DNA of 64,000 bases from Antedon mediterranea (Eukaryota > Echinodermata > Crinoidea > Comatulida > Antedonidae), in contig NC_092678.1 of NCBI RefSeq assembly GCF_964355755.1, positions 6,604,922 to 6,668,921 on the forward strand, written 5' to 3'. A model generated the notes under the pieces. That model did no database searches and had not been told where the DNA came from. It worked only from the letters and a program-made list of their open reading frames with translations. The position numbers were made by a program, and so were the translations under genes. Positions 14,601 through 25,700 of the stretch are shown one piece after another. Each line of letters starts with the position of its first letter. Position 1 is the stretch's first letter.

Positions 14601-17600
14601 TACCATTATTCTCAATAGCCCACTGGGCTAGTTTAGCTATTTACTAGCTCGCATACCACATTACATACAAGCCCACACTGTCATTACAAATCTATGAGTT
14701 TTAGTCTATTATCTAGGGACATGTCATATGTTGTTTAACGAACCGGTCATGCAGGAAAATAGATTGGCTACTGTACTAGATAGTGTACACTGGAATCAAC
14801 TGGCATTATATAGTTGTACAATATTTCTTTTTAATCTTTATCAATTTCAAATATTTCTTCGTAACTTGTATAATATAATGTTGCTTTGATCTCAGAAGGG
14901 AACCAATTTGCCTACTAATTAATTTAAACAGATTATATTTTTGATAAAACGTAATATGGAATTCCAAAGAAGATATACATTGATACAAGATTAGATTCTT
15001 TGTAACTATAATTGAGAGGGCTTGTCTCAAAGTTGATCTGAAAAGATTAGGGTGTGATTGCAGGATCAATTGATGTAATTGGAAAGGGAATAAGAAATAC
15101 CCAGATGGGATCTTTAGGGCCAATTGTCCATTAGTCATTGCACCTTACCAACTGCCATGCGTTTAGTAGCCTTTGAGAAAGGCCTGAGACAAACCAGGGG
15201 TTTAATTAACCAATTAGTGGTCATGCTTTGATGGAACGCTTGAAGATGCCGCTCTAGACCTAGCATGAGGTCCCAGAGGCTTAGCCACATGGTTGAGGTA
15301 ATCAAAAGCTCTGTGACTTGAGAGCTTTGTGAGCTGAGTGATGAAATACAGGGCCTAGCAGGTGAAGGCAGTGCATATTGAAGTTGTAGTCAAACTGAAC
15401 AAATTGCATTTTCTTTAACAATTGTTAATTCAAACATCAAAAGCGGCTTTTCATGTATGGAATTGATATTTTATGACATAGTGAATAATCAGTTGTCAAA
15501 ATCTGATATGAAACAATAATCGTAAAAAAATGATGTCAGGAAGTGCAGCCGTGGTTCACTTAGCATGACAAACCCGCATTGAAATGCATTTCTTAATTAG
15601 AAATTACTTTTAGGCAAAACATTATGTCGCCATAAACACAACACATTACTAATTTAATGTATCAATGAATGTATCTCTAATCACATTAAGTAGGATTTAT
15701 TTAATATTTATCAACAATCTGATCTTAAGTGGTTTTATTTGCGAGCAAAAAAAAGTGAGATATGAATTAATGGCAAATTAAACATTTATGGTCTAAGCGG
15801 AAATGTGAACTTGTTTAACAAATTAGCGTATGTAAATATAATCCGGTATTATCACATGCTCTAGTAGAATCCCAGGTCCTTTTAATTTAAACTCAAATTT
15901 CATCTCATTGTGAAGGCAATCCAAGCATAATTTTCTTCATTTATTTTTCTTAATTTACCCTGGATCTACATTCGGTCATATAAAAAAAAATGATTTGGTG
16001 TATATGCCACAATTTGAAATTATAAATGATATTATTACAGTAAAATTGCTCCTTTAGGACATCCCTATTAATGGGACACTGTTGGGTCTCGAAAGTAATA
16101 GGGGTGACGGTCCTACTGTCATTAAATTAGACACATACACATACTACATGTAAATTGTACAAACATAAACATGTTATTTCTTTAACATAAAATTTACATT
16201 TTAGAATGTTTGGATCCTTCATTAACTTCAAATGTTCATTTCTGTTCTAAATTAAACTGTATTGTTCATGACCTACCTTCATATTTTGACATACTTATAA
16301 TCTATAACTTATTATTTACATAATGCTAATATAGTAATTTAATAGCAAACAATTAGTGGTGAATATAGAATTATGTCATGTCAAAATGAATCAATATATG
16401 ACCGAATTATCAATCCCATTGTGAGTGTGCTGCTCACTGAAGAGACCATAATTGAGTTGTTATTCTGCTTTGCCATTACCTTGCAATGAAACAAAATATA
16501 CTACACATGATCTTATGAAGTTTGACCAATGTGAGTGTTCAGGGATATAGTAATTATGAACATGGATATTTGAACGCAAATTTTAAAGATGATATTACCG
16601 TCGTTATTAGGCCTTGTTTTAACATGGTTATGTTATTAAAGCTTGACGTGACCATCGATGTGTTATTTGTTGAAAAAAGTGAAGGTTGATTTCGGAAACA
16701 AAATGATTTTATTAGGTCATGTTGTGAACTTTTTCTTTTTTCTTCGTTTCTGAAGTAGATTGGTTGAATGACGTAGATGTCAAATCGGCTGGTATTTTAA
16801 ACTTAAATTAAGTTGACAGTCTTAATAGAAGTCCTTATTCTTAAAGCTATTTTATTTTGATCATTTGTTTTTGTAGAAGCAATGTCCGCTTTTAAGATTT
16901 CTATCTTCCTTTTCAGTGTTTCCTTCTATTGTTTTACCAATTTTTTTCCAGATTTTTCCAAGTTTAGTGTTTCCTGGTAAATAGTTACTTGACACCAGTT
17001 GAACTTCCATTCGGTTGGAAACATTTTCGGTTTCTTTGATATTAAAATAACAATATTTATTCACAATAAGTGCATCTTTTCCTTCCTTCCATTGTATTCC
17101 TGGTGGTTTTCCAGATTTTTTCCAAGTTTAGTGTTTCCTGGTAAATAGTTATTTGACATCACTTAAACTTGGATTTGCTTGGAAACATTTTCTCTTTACT
17201 ATATTAAAATAACAAAGTTTGTTACCAATGTCTAGTGCATATTTTCCTTCCTTCCTTTGTATTCCTGATGTTTTTCCAGATTATTAAGTTCAATGCTTTC
17301 TGAAGAATGATTACATTGAATTTTAATTGGATAAGAGTTTGGAAAACTTTAGGTTTGTGCAAAATTATATCTTTTTTGTTCAAATTTTTTCTCCAATTCC
17401 ATACAGGCAAAGAAAGAAATGATGAGGTCAAAGGCTCAACAAAATGTTTTTAGTAATTTGTCAGTCGAAAAAAAATGTGTATCTTGCCACTTGATTGGTT
17501 AGTTGTACATAGTACGTGCAATATGTTTAGAAAAAAATGCAGAATAAGTTTTTACACTTAATAACAAAACAATATTCATTTTCCTTCAGTTGATCACGTT

Positions 17601-20600
17601 TGAGACATCTATTGATAATTGTACTTTACTTTACGAATGTATTGAAATCAATACAGTAAAGCGATTTAGAATTTGATGCAACTTTCAGATATCAATCGTG
17701 TTCCTAATTGCAAGATTGTAAAAATTTTAACACTTGATCCAGCGACCGATTCTTATGTTATAGCACCAGAAGATAAACATACCAATCTGCTTATGGCAAG
17801 TTATTTGTAGGCTTGTAATATATATGTTTACAGTTAGGCCTAGTACCATATTCACTTGCTGCTTTGGGCTACAGAAGTCATAATATAGGCCCTATTAAAC
17901 TTGGATGCTTTGAGGTAGTTCTGTATAGACCTTTGCTAGCCTAGGGTATGACAGCTGCACTTTCTTAGTATTCTAAGATAGCTACTACTGTATGAATGAT
18001 GTCAAATATAAAATACTGCCAATTTGGCCTATTCAAATTATCTTGGTTGATAAGGATTGCTATCCAATCGAATTTAAACAATACAATGACAGCTCTGTGG
18101 TCTAATGGTTAGACATATTAAACAGAAGGTTCCAAGTTCGAATCTCGGTTGGGCCGACTTTTTCTCATTCTCACAGATTTCCTCATTTTTATCGTTCCTA
18201 AATTAATTTTCAGTGTATTTGTTCTATGCCTTTAATCTATAATTACATTATATAAATATTGAATACTGTACTTTAAGCATTGACATGTTGTGATAAATTT
18301 ATGCTAATTTAGTTTACTATCGTATTTATAAAGGCTTGTTGAATATGGAGTAACATTGTCTACTGTATTTGCTTTGACATATATTGATTCTATAAAACGC
18401 AATTATGCATAAATAAACCCACGCCGGTGTTCAATGCAGGATTTGTCCGTCTTAACATTCATATCAAAATCCATTGACTTATTGTTTTGTTGGAACTCAG
18501 TGAATCATACTCTTAGGCTAAACCTGGTGATCATGTGATATATAATCATGTGATTCAATGATGTTGTCGTACCTACTATTCGTCCCGTAGTCATGTTTAC
18601 ATAAATTGATGCGTACTTTACGCTAATGGCAAGATGGAGTGTTTTCATTTCCTTTTAGAATAGGTCTGCGTCTCGTTGATTGATCAATCACTAACATGGT
18701 ATGACTTCTGCTGTCGAATCATGTAAATAGTACGCCAGACGAAATGGCTGCACGTACTTTAATTAATTTGGGATGCCTGGATAAAACCACTGATTACTAA
18801 ATTCCATTAATTTCTTTTATTTAGATTTAGTTTGACTTTACCCAGAATAGATAACTGTAAGATTTAAAGGGTGTCTGACTTGTCACGCAAGAGACACAGT
18901 CCTAGTTTCAGGGAAACTTTTTTGTTATTGTTGCGGATTTTCTAATAAAATTTCTCTCTTTGCCTTTGAAAAACAATTATGACTAAAGAAGAAAATAGTT
19001 CTGTTATCAAAATGTTTTTTCCAATCACAGACTATTAACTTTAGAAGTATGGGATAGTACTAACAACCTGAAAGTAGACTGCTCTTGATTGGACAGAATT
19101 TGTATTGAAAAAAGTTTTCTGCCAATTAAAGATTATTATTATTATTGGATAGTTTTAACTACCTGAAAGTAGACAGCTTTTGATTGGTCATTTATGTTTT
19201 ATAGTGTAGGGCCTACAGTACAGACATTCTAGATATTCTATGCATTTTAGCACAATTTTTTGCATCAGTGAAGACTTTGCTTATTATAGAGGGCGCTATA
19301 GTAGCTTTTTAGAAGTTGACAGATTGGACTCAAGTATATTACTCAGTATATGATTTATTATAAATATATTTTTATTAAAAGTGTGACATTTTTGTGAAGT
19401 TGTTTTATTTAGAGGCATAACTGTAAATCCGATACAAATGTTCAAAACTAAAAGTAAAATAAATGATATTTAAAATCTGAATGCCAGATTTAAATGTTAA
19501 TATAAGTTGAAGGTTGGATGAAAGTCAAATGATGGTTTCTTAACCACGTACATCCCGTAAGCGACTGTTAATAAATGAGTATAAAAAAAAAAACACAATC
19601 GTTGACGTTATCTGTTATGGAAAATTATTCAAGTCTGTTTTTTATGATTGCGATATGGTACGGAGGATGAATCAAGCAAGCTTTTGCATTAGAACGAAAA
19701 CGAAGTGAGAAGTCATCCGTCAAAACCTGTCCAAGCACACTTCGACCGTCGCTCGCTAATCAGAATACTCGAAACGGCACGTCAAATTGTAGTTGTTTTA
19801 ATACATCTCGAGTAATAACACTCTATTCGGTTTAATAATGTGTCCACAAGTATGCAGAAAAGACAATTAGAGCAAGATGAGTCATTATATACTCATGCAA
19901 GCCTTTTGAATTGAGCACCGTTCTGGCAACTCGTAGCCTAGCTTTATTGAGTGCATGTTGTTGCGAAGTTTACAGCATTTACGCTGATGCTGATTACGGG
20001 CGTGTGATTCACTCTCCGGAGACTTAATTTATTTTAGTTATCCTCTGACTAGCTCAGCAGTCAGCAAATTAAGATGACTTTTGGGTTGTCATGCATAGCA
20101 GCCATTTTTGACAGCGATAATAAATATTACCATTAGGTAGCGTCAGGGTTTGCAGTTGTTTTATTTTCTATCACATATCTTTTTATGACTCAACTGCATT
20201 GTTCTTTAAACATTTTAAATTATTTAACTCATTATGTTTTTCTTTTATTTATATCATGTTCCTACTTTTCCAACTGGTCACTTCTTTATTTTCTAAACTA
20301 AATCTTTCAATATTTTATTTGATTTTCATTGGTTCACTTATTTCAGAAATACATTCTTTCTGCAATAACGTATGATTACCCAGTCGGCATAAGCTGACTG
20401 GGTTCTCTTTTTCAGCCAGTTCTTTTTTTCTTTCTTCTTTCTGGAAGAATTTAAAACCGCTACTAGTTTCAGACGACTGATTTCCTCTAAATTTTGTCAG
20501 TATGACCGGTACCACCTTCTATTTATGTGGTGTTCAGAATAAAAATTGCATAAACAGGTTAAAAGCAACAAAATGTAGTTACTACACAGTAACTGTAATA

Positions 20601-23600
20601 GTAATAATAATAACTTGGTCCCTTAACTAATATTTGATCAAACATTATTAAGTATCATTTATCATCAGTATTTGCACTTTGCAGACAAAAATTAGACTAA
20701 TAGACTATACCTGCATATTTGTATTCATTAGTTTTTGTCATTATACTTGAAATCTAATAGCTTACCAATTAAACAGTATTTGTGTACTACTCTAAATTCT
20801 CATGCAGACAAATTGCCGAGGAATATATTTGGTGTATTTCAATAGGTTACAAAATAACGTTGTACTTTCGACCATCATCAAAAATTATTTAAAATATTGT
20901 GTTTTACCATCATAATGGATTGACATGTACAAATATTCTGTCAAGGAATAAGAATGTTATGTTCTAGCATACAAGCATACAGTCAGATAAATCTTATCTT
21001 TTTCACCGTGTCCACATTGGCTATCCTGCAATGCCATATTATGTATCACAGTCTGTTTTTGAATAAAATAGATTATAAACATTTCATGAGGTGAAAGATG
21101 ACATTTTCTATTTTTCTCCAATTTGCCTCGTTACACGATAATATAAAATTCAATTCAATTTTGGAGGCAGCATACATTTATTACCGCAGGTTGATTTTCT
21201 ACTGTGATCAGTCAACAGCTCATTGTGTAACAAGAATGCCCATAACAAAATTCGACAGGAATATAAAGTGTTCAATGGAGTAGTTATTGAATATCATGTG
21301 ATTCACAATCCACCAAGAATCTACTTCAGTGTGTTATAATAATGTCAGGATGAACTGTTAACATATATAAATAACAAAATGTTGTTTTCAATTGTTCTTT
21401 TCAGTATGACGAGTTTCTCTTTGATGATAATAACTCATTACTAGATGACTTACAACTTGACATGTTAGAGCGAACACATCAGGAGGCGATGCAATTCACA
21501 GCCTGCCTTTTAGATGCTGTAAGTATTAATCTAAAAAGTCCCAGAAACATAAACATGTTTGATTCTTCAAGGGACAGAAAATTGTATGTTGGGTGCTCTA
21601 GCCTAAATTTGACCTTACACATTTTAATACTGAAGGGGGAATGGAAGGGAAAAAAGGACTTTTTTTCATTTATTAACTGACAAAAGAACCAAACAAGTTT
21701 GATTTTCTGATCTTTATAATTTATTTTTACAAATAATGGTGCGTGATATCTTTACCGTCTTATCCATACCTGCCATTACGATTATCAATTACTAGATATT
21801 GTCTTAAATGTGACCGAACACATTTTCCATGGCAATGTAATACAATAAAATGAATCTTTTATGCTCGTTGCATAGAATTTATTTCAATACATTCTCTATT
21901 TTCTCGTTACCATTTGAAATGGCATTTTGAAATGGTGGTTACATCTAAATTGAAAACAAATTTGTCCTGGTTTTAGCAAAATGTTTTGAAAAGTTATCGT
22001 ATCATTTTTATTAAATGTCGAATTGATTTAAATTTGTTTTCAAATTTTACAAAAAATATGTGATAATATGCTTATCACAATCTTATAATTCATTAAAGCG
22101 TGGACATTTTAGTAGAGACTTTTCTTAGGGCCTGTTCACACCTACAGCATTTTGTATGGAAAATATTATTTTTATTCAATTAATAAACCATTACCTAACC
22201 TCACATGATACATAATTATTAAAGAATTGTCCTATGATACTGGGAAATTATTGTCGAGATACAGCACTGAGAATCGGGTATTTATTCCAAATTTGGCAAA
22301 AAAAAATGAAGTGTGAAAATGCAAATATAAGATTGTTTGCTTCTGTCATTGGTTTTTAAAGTTAATTTCATCTCATAATCAATATACCCTCTTAAGTTTT
22401 CAGTAGATCCTTTTCTCTTAATGAATTAAAAAATAGAGCTTGTGTTTGTCATAAAAATGCAATTTAATGAACATTTATAAACATGAGATGACAAGATATG
22501 GAAATGAACATATTGATTGAGTCATCAATTTGTATCTTATGGAAATTACAAGTTCCTTCAAGACTCTATATTAAGACCTGCGGATATTAGCCGCTTTCAT
22601 GTATAGGCAGTTGCCATGGGAACAAATAAACACAGTGAGAGCTCCTTATTCAAGAAAAATAGCAGAGTAATTTAGTTTAATGCTCATTCACGATGAGTCA
22701 TTTTGTGTCATTAATAAATGCTGTATTTTTTATTTTTAAAGCCTCTGAAATGTTTGATGTTTGGTAAGAGAAAATCCACTGAAAATAATAAACATTTGAC
22801 AGTTCATAAATGTTGCAAACACTATGTATAAAAATGTCACAAAAAGTTTAGCACCAGGGATAATTAATAATTTTAAAAAGAAACAAATACTGTCTCAAGA
22901 TTTATGGCCCATTTTTAAGTTAAAAAATTGACATTAAAAAGTAAAAATGAGATTGATTGCTTTTATAGGAATGCCATCAAGACGATGACGCTCTAACAAC
23001 TGATACGGGAACAACTGAAAACACATCAACAGGAAACGCATCAACACATAAAGACAGTGGAGTTGGACACGCAACTGATGAGAGTGTCCGTAATGATTCT
23101 GAACAAGAAGGTGCGGGTGATGGACTATCTAATCAATTGGCAGATCGAATTCGTAATGGAGAATTACGTTGTTCTACCGATAGTTTTATGTCTAATGAGC
23201 AGGACATTGTCCATGAAATTTCATTAAGTGAATGTTTAAAATTCCGTGAACAATTATCAAATAAATGTGATAAACACATGCGGAGTGACACGGACAGTGA
23301 AAGTTTACGTGGTAAAGAGTCAAAGGTTATGAGATTAGGGTCTGATTCTATGGAAACGACTAGTGTTAGCGGAGAGGATACGTTAAATCGTAACGGACAA
23401 TGGATGGGAATGGCACATGATAGTCAAGTATCGGTGATATCACAAGATGTTCAGGATAGTATCTGGGCCAAACAAGATAGTTCTAACACTCAAAGCATGG
23501 AATCTGTTGATAGTGCGGGAAATTCTAAAGATAAATCAACACCTGAACCCCCGGTAGCTACTGGGAGTGGTGATGAGACTGAAATAAAGCCGGATGGCCC

Positions 23601-24591
23601 AGTTGAGCTATCATTAAAATTAAAAACACTTCAGAACGGTAAAGCTGACACTACAGCTCACATGAGTCTTGTTGATAAATCTACGAAGAAACCGTTACTG
23701 AGTGGGCGACACCGAAGTCGCTTACCTAAAACAAATCCTTCAAGTCCGCGTAAATCATCATCATCTAGTTCGCGTGACCGTTCTAGTAGCAAAGAAAAAT
23801 CAACAGCTAGCCCAGCAAAAGAAAAAGTTAAAACTACTAGTCAACAAAAATCTCACCATCAACGAATGCCCGCTACTAATCCTCGATTGAGGGCGCAATT
23901 GTCTCAACGTACACCTTACTTTGCACGAATCCAGGAGCAAGCGCAATATTTACACACTAAAAACAGTTTCTTGCAAAAAGAGAATATTCAACTTCGCAGA
24001 AGTTTAGAATCTCTTAGTAGTATTACATCGATTCCAAATTACGCTAAGCATTACCGTAGTTACATGCACCTAGTCAAAAAGAACGAAGAGAAAGCATATT
24101 TGGAGGATAAAGAAAAGGATAGCAAACAAGAATCGCAACCAGAAATGAAATGGAAGGTGAAAATTCGTAGCGACGGAACACGATATATTGCCAGAAGACC
24201 AGTAAGAGATAAAATATTAAAAGAACGTGAAAATAAATTACAAGATGAGAGAGCCGGTTTAACGACTGATGACGAAGCAATGAGTGAAATGAAATTGGGA
24301 CGGTATTGGAATAGAGAAGACCGTAAACGGCACGTGGAACGTGCAAAGGATCAGAGACGACGTAGAGAATTCATGGTGCAGGCTCGAATGGAAGCCTTGA
24401 AGGAACAGGGTAATGAAGAAAATAAAAAGCAGGATATTTTCGATTTAAGTCGTAAGAAAATGAATAAGAAAAAAGCCAAAGGTGGCTGGGATGACTTTAT
24501 GACTGTCGAAGAAATGCTAGCTCATGGTATTCGCATTAGCCCTAGCAATTCAAAAGAATTCAACCCTCTTCTTAATGTAACCACTGTTTAA
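2630..24591 (+). CDS. PDZRN3: PDZ domain-containing RING finger protein (PDZRN3/4-like), spliced, 3' part
   Basis: Join 2630-2692, 5590-5688, 21405-21518 and 22969-24591. All introns are GT-AG and all junctions are phase 0, giving 632 residues to the stop at 24589-24591. The frame encodes the end of a PDZ domain, an acidic linker, a serine-rich low-complexity part, a coiled coil and the conserved C-terminal homology region of the PDZRN (LNX3/LNX4) family, ending in VTTV. Known vertebrate members are about 1040-1070 residues with an N-terminal RING, a TRAF-type zinc finger and two PDZ domains; those N-terminal parts lie upstream of this window. PDZRN3 is a cytoplasmic E3 ubiquitin ligase that binds MuSK and modulates Dishevelled/Wnt signalling; the same role here is inference. 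An invertebrate copy is probably co-orthologous to PDZRN3 and PDZRN4, so the symbol is a family label. Codon use and frame look intact. Confidence 0.92.
2693..5589 (+). other. PDZRN intron, 2.9 kb
   Basis: The donor is GTAAAT at 2693 and the acceptor is TTCTTACAG ending at 5589. Apart from a polypyrimidine tract at 3643-3845, the sequence is AT-rich and I see no gene or RNA in it. Confidence 0.85.
3643..3845. repeat. CT-rich polypyrimidine tract (CCTCTTCCT-like)
   Basis: About 200 bp consist almost only of C and T on the plus strand, built from degenerate TCTTCCTCTCCCATCTCTCT units. It lies inside the intron and gives spurious Ser/Pro/Leu-rich or Lys/Glu/Arg-rich open frames on the two strands. 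Long mirror-like pyrimidine runs of this kind can form triplex DNA. Confidence 0.8.
5590..5688 (+). CDS. PDZRN3: PDZRN exon: C-terminal end of the second PDZ domain
   Basis: This 99-nt phase-0 exon lies between acceptor CTTACAG and donor CAG|GTATGT. Its 33 residues begin INGEDVLNKDQALSLF and end LTLLVCRPQLQ. INGEDV is the loop after betaD, the helical stretch after it is alphaB, and LTLLVCRP is the last beta strand. The ending RPQLQ corresponds to the RPELQ-type end of PDZ2 in vertebrate PDZRN proteins, just before their acidic linker. Confidence 0.92.
5789..6110. repeat. Direct duplication, two copies of about 150 bp
   Basis: Two tandem copies, from about 5789 and 5949, share GCAGAGCTTTCAGATAACAC, a TCCTCAGT core and a shared end ACAAAATTTAATNAATTTCA. 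They differ by point changes and short indels, so the duplication is not recent. The core resembles end sequences of dispersed repeats in marine invertebrate genomes, but I cannot assign a family. Confidence 0.7.
6525..6840. repeat. Minisatellite TGTCATTTTACTTGCCCACA
   Basis: A 20-21 bp motif (CATTTTACTWGCCCACATGT) recurs about 15 times with substitutions. Part of it forms a 41-bp higher-order unit in which TCATTTTACTTGCC alternates with TCATACTACTAGCC. The cysteine/histidine-rich frame through it (6617-6892) is a by-product of the repeat. Confidence 0.85.
8548..8888 (+). pseudogene. Non-LTR retrotransposon (LINE) 3'-end fragment
   Basis: The plus strand reads through a coding-like frame ending FQLMRSGRRFRSIKANKA, a stop TGA at 8704-8706, then FTNSFFPGSIRALNMM and a stop at 8755. 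This resembles the C-terminus of LINE ORF2 reverse-transcriptase proteins, which typically carry an F-Q-L-x-x-S-G-R-R-x-R-S...N-S-F-F-P pattern. The internal TGA sits where an arginine is usual, so a CGA to TGA change is the simplest explanation. After a short 3' region the fragment ends in a (GACTT)n tail at 8869-8888, as in many non-LTR elements. Nothing of the RT or endonuclease remains, so this is a 5'-truncated dead copy in the PDZRN intron. The clade is undetermined. Confidence 0.72.
10600..10885 (-). mobile_element. SINE-like retroposon, minus orientation
   Basis: Read on the minus strand, a GC-richer segment of about 250 bp ends in GCGCCTTGAGCACTCTGGAG, then GTGCGCTTTAAAAATCTTATTAT and an A-run (T-run at about 10604-10617 on the plus strand). 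A GCGC...TTTAAA...ATCTTATTAT tail before poly(A) is common in SINE-type repeats of marine animals. The base composition contrasts sharply with the flanking AT-rich intron. The open frames on both strands (10532-11002 and 10714-10923) look like by-products of this insert. I saw no clear RNA polymerase III boxes. Confidence 0.6.
11242..11440. repeat. Minisatellite ATAAGATTGAAATT
   Basis: About a dozen degenerate copies of a 14-18 bp unit centred on AAGATTGAAAT run through 200 bp of intron. No coding content. Confidence 0.85.
12780..12975. promoter_or_regulatory. Candidate cis-regulatory cluster in PDZRN intron
   Basis: Within 30 bp lie an octamer ATGCAAAT (12911-12918, POU type), GTAAACA (12926-12932, Fox type) and AACCACAG (12932-12939, Runx type). 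They are embedded in about 200 bp of non-repetitive sequence containing several CpGs, unlike the surrounding AT-rich intron. Motif matches this short occur by chance, so the call rests on clustering and composition only. Confidence 0.3.
14035..14555. repeat. Minisatellite, unit about 42 bp (CTTTCAATCCATCTAGACTT)
   Basis: Eleven or twelve copies of a unit made of CTTTCAATCCATC, an optional TAGA, ACTTAGTTCTCAAATC and ATACACTAAA run head to tail. Copies differ mainly by presence or absence of the short TAGA insert and by single substitutions. Copies at the right end are more diverged, as expected for the edge of an array. Confidence 0.88.
16890..17420. repeat. Three diverged tandem units of about 170-180 bp
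   Basis: Three successive segments, from about 16900, 17080 and 17250, share TTTTCCTTCCTTCC, TCCAGATTTTTTCCAAG, TTTAGTGTTTCCTGGTAAAT and ATATTAAAATAACAA blocks in the same order. The third is the most altered. This is an old local triplication in the intron. Confidence 0.75.
18089..18158 (+). pseudogene. tRNA-like relic (tRNA pseudogene or SINE head)
   Basis: The segment has a good A box, TGGTCTAATGG at 18098-18108, inside a 4-bp D stem (GTCT/AGAC). It also has a good B box, GTTCGAATC at 18136-18144, flanked by a T stem CCAAG/CTCGG with one mismatch. The anticodon arm plus variable loop is too short for a real tRNA, and the 7-bp acceptor stem pairs only partly (AGCTCTG against TTGGGCC). A functional tRNA is therefore unlikely. 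It is best read as a degenerate tRNA copy or the promoter head of a tRNA-derived SINE whose body is not recognisable downstream. Confidence 0.55.
20379..20404. other. Short perfect-stem hairpin
   Basis: ACCCAGTC and GACTGGGT form an 8-bp stem around GGCATAAGCT, whose GC/AGC ends can partly extend the pairing. It stands in AT-rich intron sequence. It does not match the histone 3' stem-loop or another element I know. Confidence 0.4.
21405..21518 (+). CDS. PDZRN3: PDZRN exon: acidic linker after PDZ2
   Basis: This 114-nt phase-0 exon lies between TTTTCAG and GCT|GTAAGT. Its 38 residues run from YDEFLFDDNNSLLDDLQLDM to MQFTACLLDA. The LDMLERTHQEAMQ segment corresponds to the L-x-M-L-E-x-x-H-x-E-A-M-Q stretch after PDZ2 in vertebrate PDZRN3/4. 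It therefore anchors the chain between the PDZ exon 15.7 kb upstream and the long terminal exon. Confidence 0.93.
21519..22968 (+). other. PDZRN intron, 1.45 kb
   Basis: The donor is GTAAGT at 21519 and the acceptor is CTTTTATAG ending at 22968. The intron is AT-rich, non-repetitive, and shows no other feature. Confidence 0.88.
22969..24591 (+). CDS. PDZRN3: PDZRN terminal exon: serine-rich region, coiled coil, C-terminal homology region
   Basis: The exon encodes 540 residues to TAA at 24589-24591. Near its start is HKDSGVGHATDESVRNDSEQ, a close match to the KDSGVG...DES-RND-SEQE motif of vertebrate PDZRN3/4. Residues about 245-285 are rich in Ser and Lys/Arg (for example SSPRKSSSSSSRDRSSSKEK), probably disordered and phosphorylated. 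Residues about 317-354 (ARIQEQAQYLHTKNSFLQKE onwards) form a likely coiled coil. Residues 394-540 are the family-specific C-terminal block, with MKWKVKIRSDGTRYIARRPV, TTDDEAMSEMKLGRYW, QRRRREFM and MTVEEMLAHG in the family order. The last residues, LNVTTV, are a class I PDZ ligand (T-x-V), which could bind the protein's own or a partner's PDZ domain. No frameshift or internal stop is present. Confidence 0.96.
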   Translation, partial: ECHQDDDALTTDTGTTENTSTGNASTHKDSGVGHATDESVRNDSEQEGAGDGLSNQLADRIRNGELRCSTDSFMSNEQDIVHEISLSECLKFREQLSNKCDKHMRSDTDSESLRGKESKVMRLGSDSMETTSVSGEDTLNRNGQWMGMAHDSQVSVISQDVQDSIWAKQDSSNTQSMESVDSAGNSKDKSTPEPPVATGSGDETEIKPDGPVELSLKLKTLQNGKADTTAHMSLVDKSTKKPLLSGRHRSRLPKTNPSSPRKSSSSSSRDRSSSKEKSTASPAKEKVKTTSQQKSHHQRMPATNPRLRAQLSQRTPYFARIQEQAQYLHTKNSFLQKENIQLRRSLESLSSITSIPNYAKHYRSYMHLVKKNEEKAYLEDKEKDSKQESQPEMKWKVKIRSDGTRYIARRPVRDKILKERENKLQDERAGLTTDDEAMSEMKLGRYWNREDRKRHVERAKDQRRRREFMVQARMEALKEQGNEENKKQDIFDLSRKKMNKKKAKGGWDDFMTVEEMLAHGIRISPSNSKEFNPLLNVTTV

Positions 24592-25700
24592 AAATCTGTA
24601 CATCTCATCTTTATTTTTGTAAAAATGGGTACTAAGTGTTCGTATACAATTGTATGTGTAACGTTATATCTAAGAATGTTGGTTCACAAATTTACGCACT
24701 CATCTCATACTGTAAACATAATTGAAAAAAATTCAAAAGTATTTTTGCAAAAGATAAAACTTTTGTAAATGTTTTTTAGCACAATCTGTATTTTTTCCTC
24801 AACTTTTTAGTGGTAAAATGGTCACCCGACCAGTAGACATACTTTAATGTTATTGGAATTTGTTTAGTACAGCCGTTAGCCAGTGAGTAGTACTATTACT
24901 AGGAATTACGATTTTAACATAATTTCACCTCTTTTACCTAGAAAGAAAATGCCATTTTTGTTTTGTCACAAAAAGTGAATCTTTTTTTGACCTATGCAAT
25001 TACTTTTAACAGGGATACTTTTACTTTTAGATTGTGATTCTCAAATTTTGCAATACTGGAATCACGATACAGTAATTTCAAGTAATATTAAACATTTTTT
25101 TACTTCGTTTTATTTATGGTTATTTTGGGGGTTTTTATGTTTATTTACAACAATTGACTTGAAATTGTTTATAATTAATTTATACAGTGCTTCACCTAAA
25201 GTAAGTGTAACTATTAAGTCTGTAGAATACTTCTAACAATAATTTTCTCTTTTTGTAAACATTATTTATTCAAGAATTTTTTTAAAACATTAAAGTAATC
25301 TTATTAAATACTAGCTTACACTCAAAAGCATTATTTTTGCATTTGTTTTTAGAAAATACACAAAAAAGTTATAAAAAAATAACACTTTACCGGAAACAGT
25401 AAATAAAAAAAAATTAAAAGGGCGGTAAACTTGTAATTTGTAAATGTTTTAAAACTGCAAATGTATATAATGATTATTTTGCATTTAAATTAAATTTTAT
25501 TCTATGTACAGATATATATGTTGAATGAACAGTAGGAACGAATAGCAGAGATTTGTTGAGAAGTGTAGACATTTTTTTCTTCAATAAACACATTTTTTAA
25601 AAAGCATTTATTTCGTCACAAAATGAGAGCAAATTAAACTTCACATTTGGAAACATTTTTGTTTTGTTTTAGTAAATATTTTAAATAAAGCACAATAAGA
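24592..25700 (+). other. Probable 3' UTR of the PDZRN-like gene
   Basis: AT-rich sequence follows the stop codon without further coding potential. AATAAA hexamers at 25583-25588 and 25684-25689 are candidate polyadenylation signals; a weaker A-rich match lies near 25400. The true end of the transcript cannot be chosen from sequence alone. Confidence 0.5.

Larger units (their letters stand above)
5689..21404 (+). other. PDZRN intron, 15.7 kb
   Basis: The intron runs from GTATGT at 5689 to TTTTCAG ending at 21404. It is mostly AT-rich sequence with several minisatellites, a LINE 3' remnant, a SINE-like element and a tRNA-derived relic, all listed separately. Segments near 12.78-12.97 kb and 19.55-20.08 kb are visibly less repetitive and richer in CpG, and could hold regulatory DNA. 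I found no coding exon in it. Confidence 0.85.
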
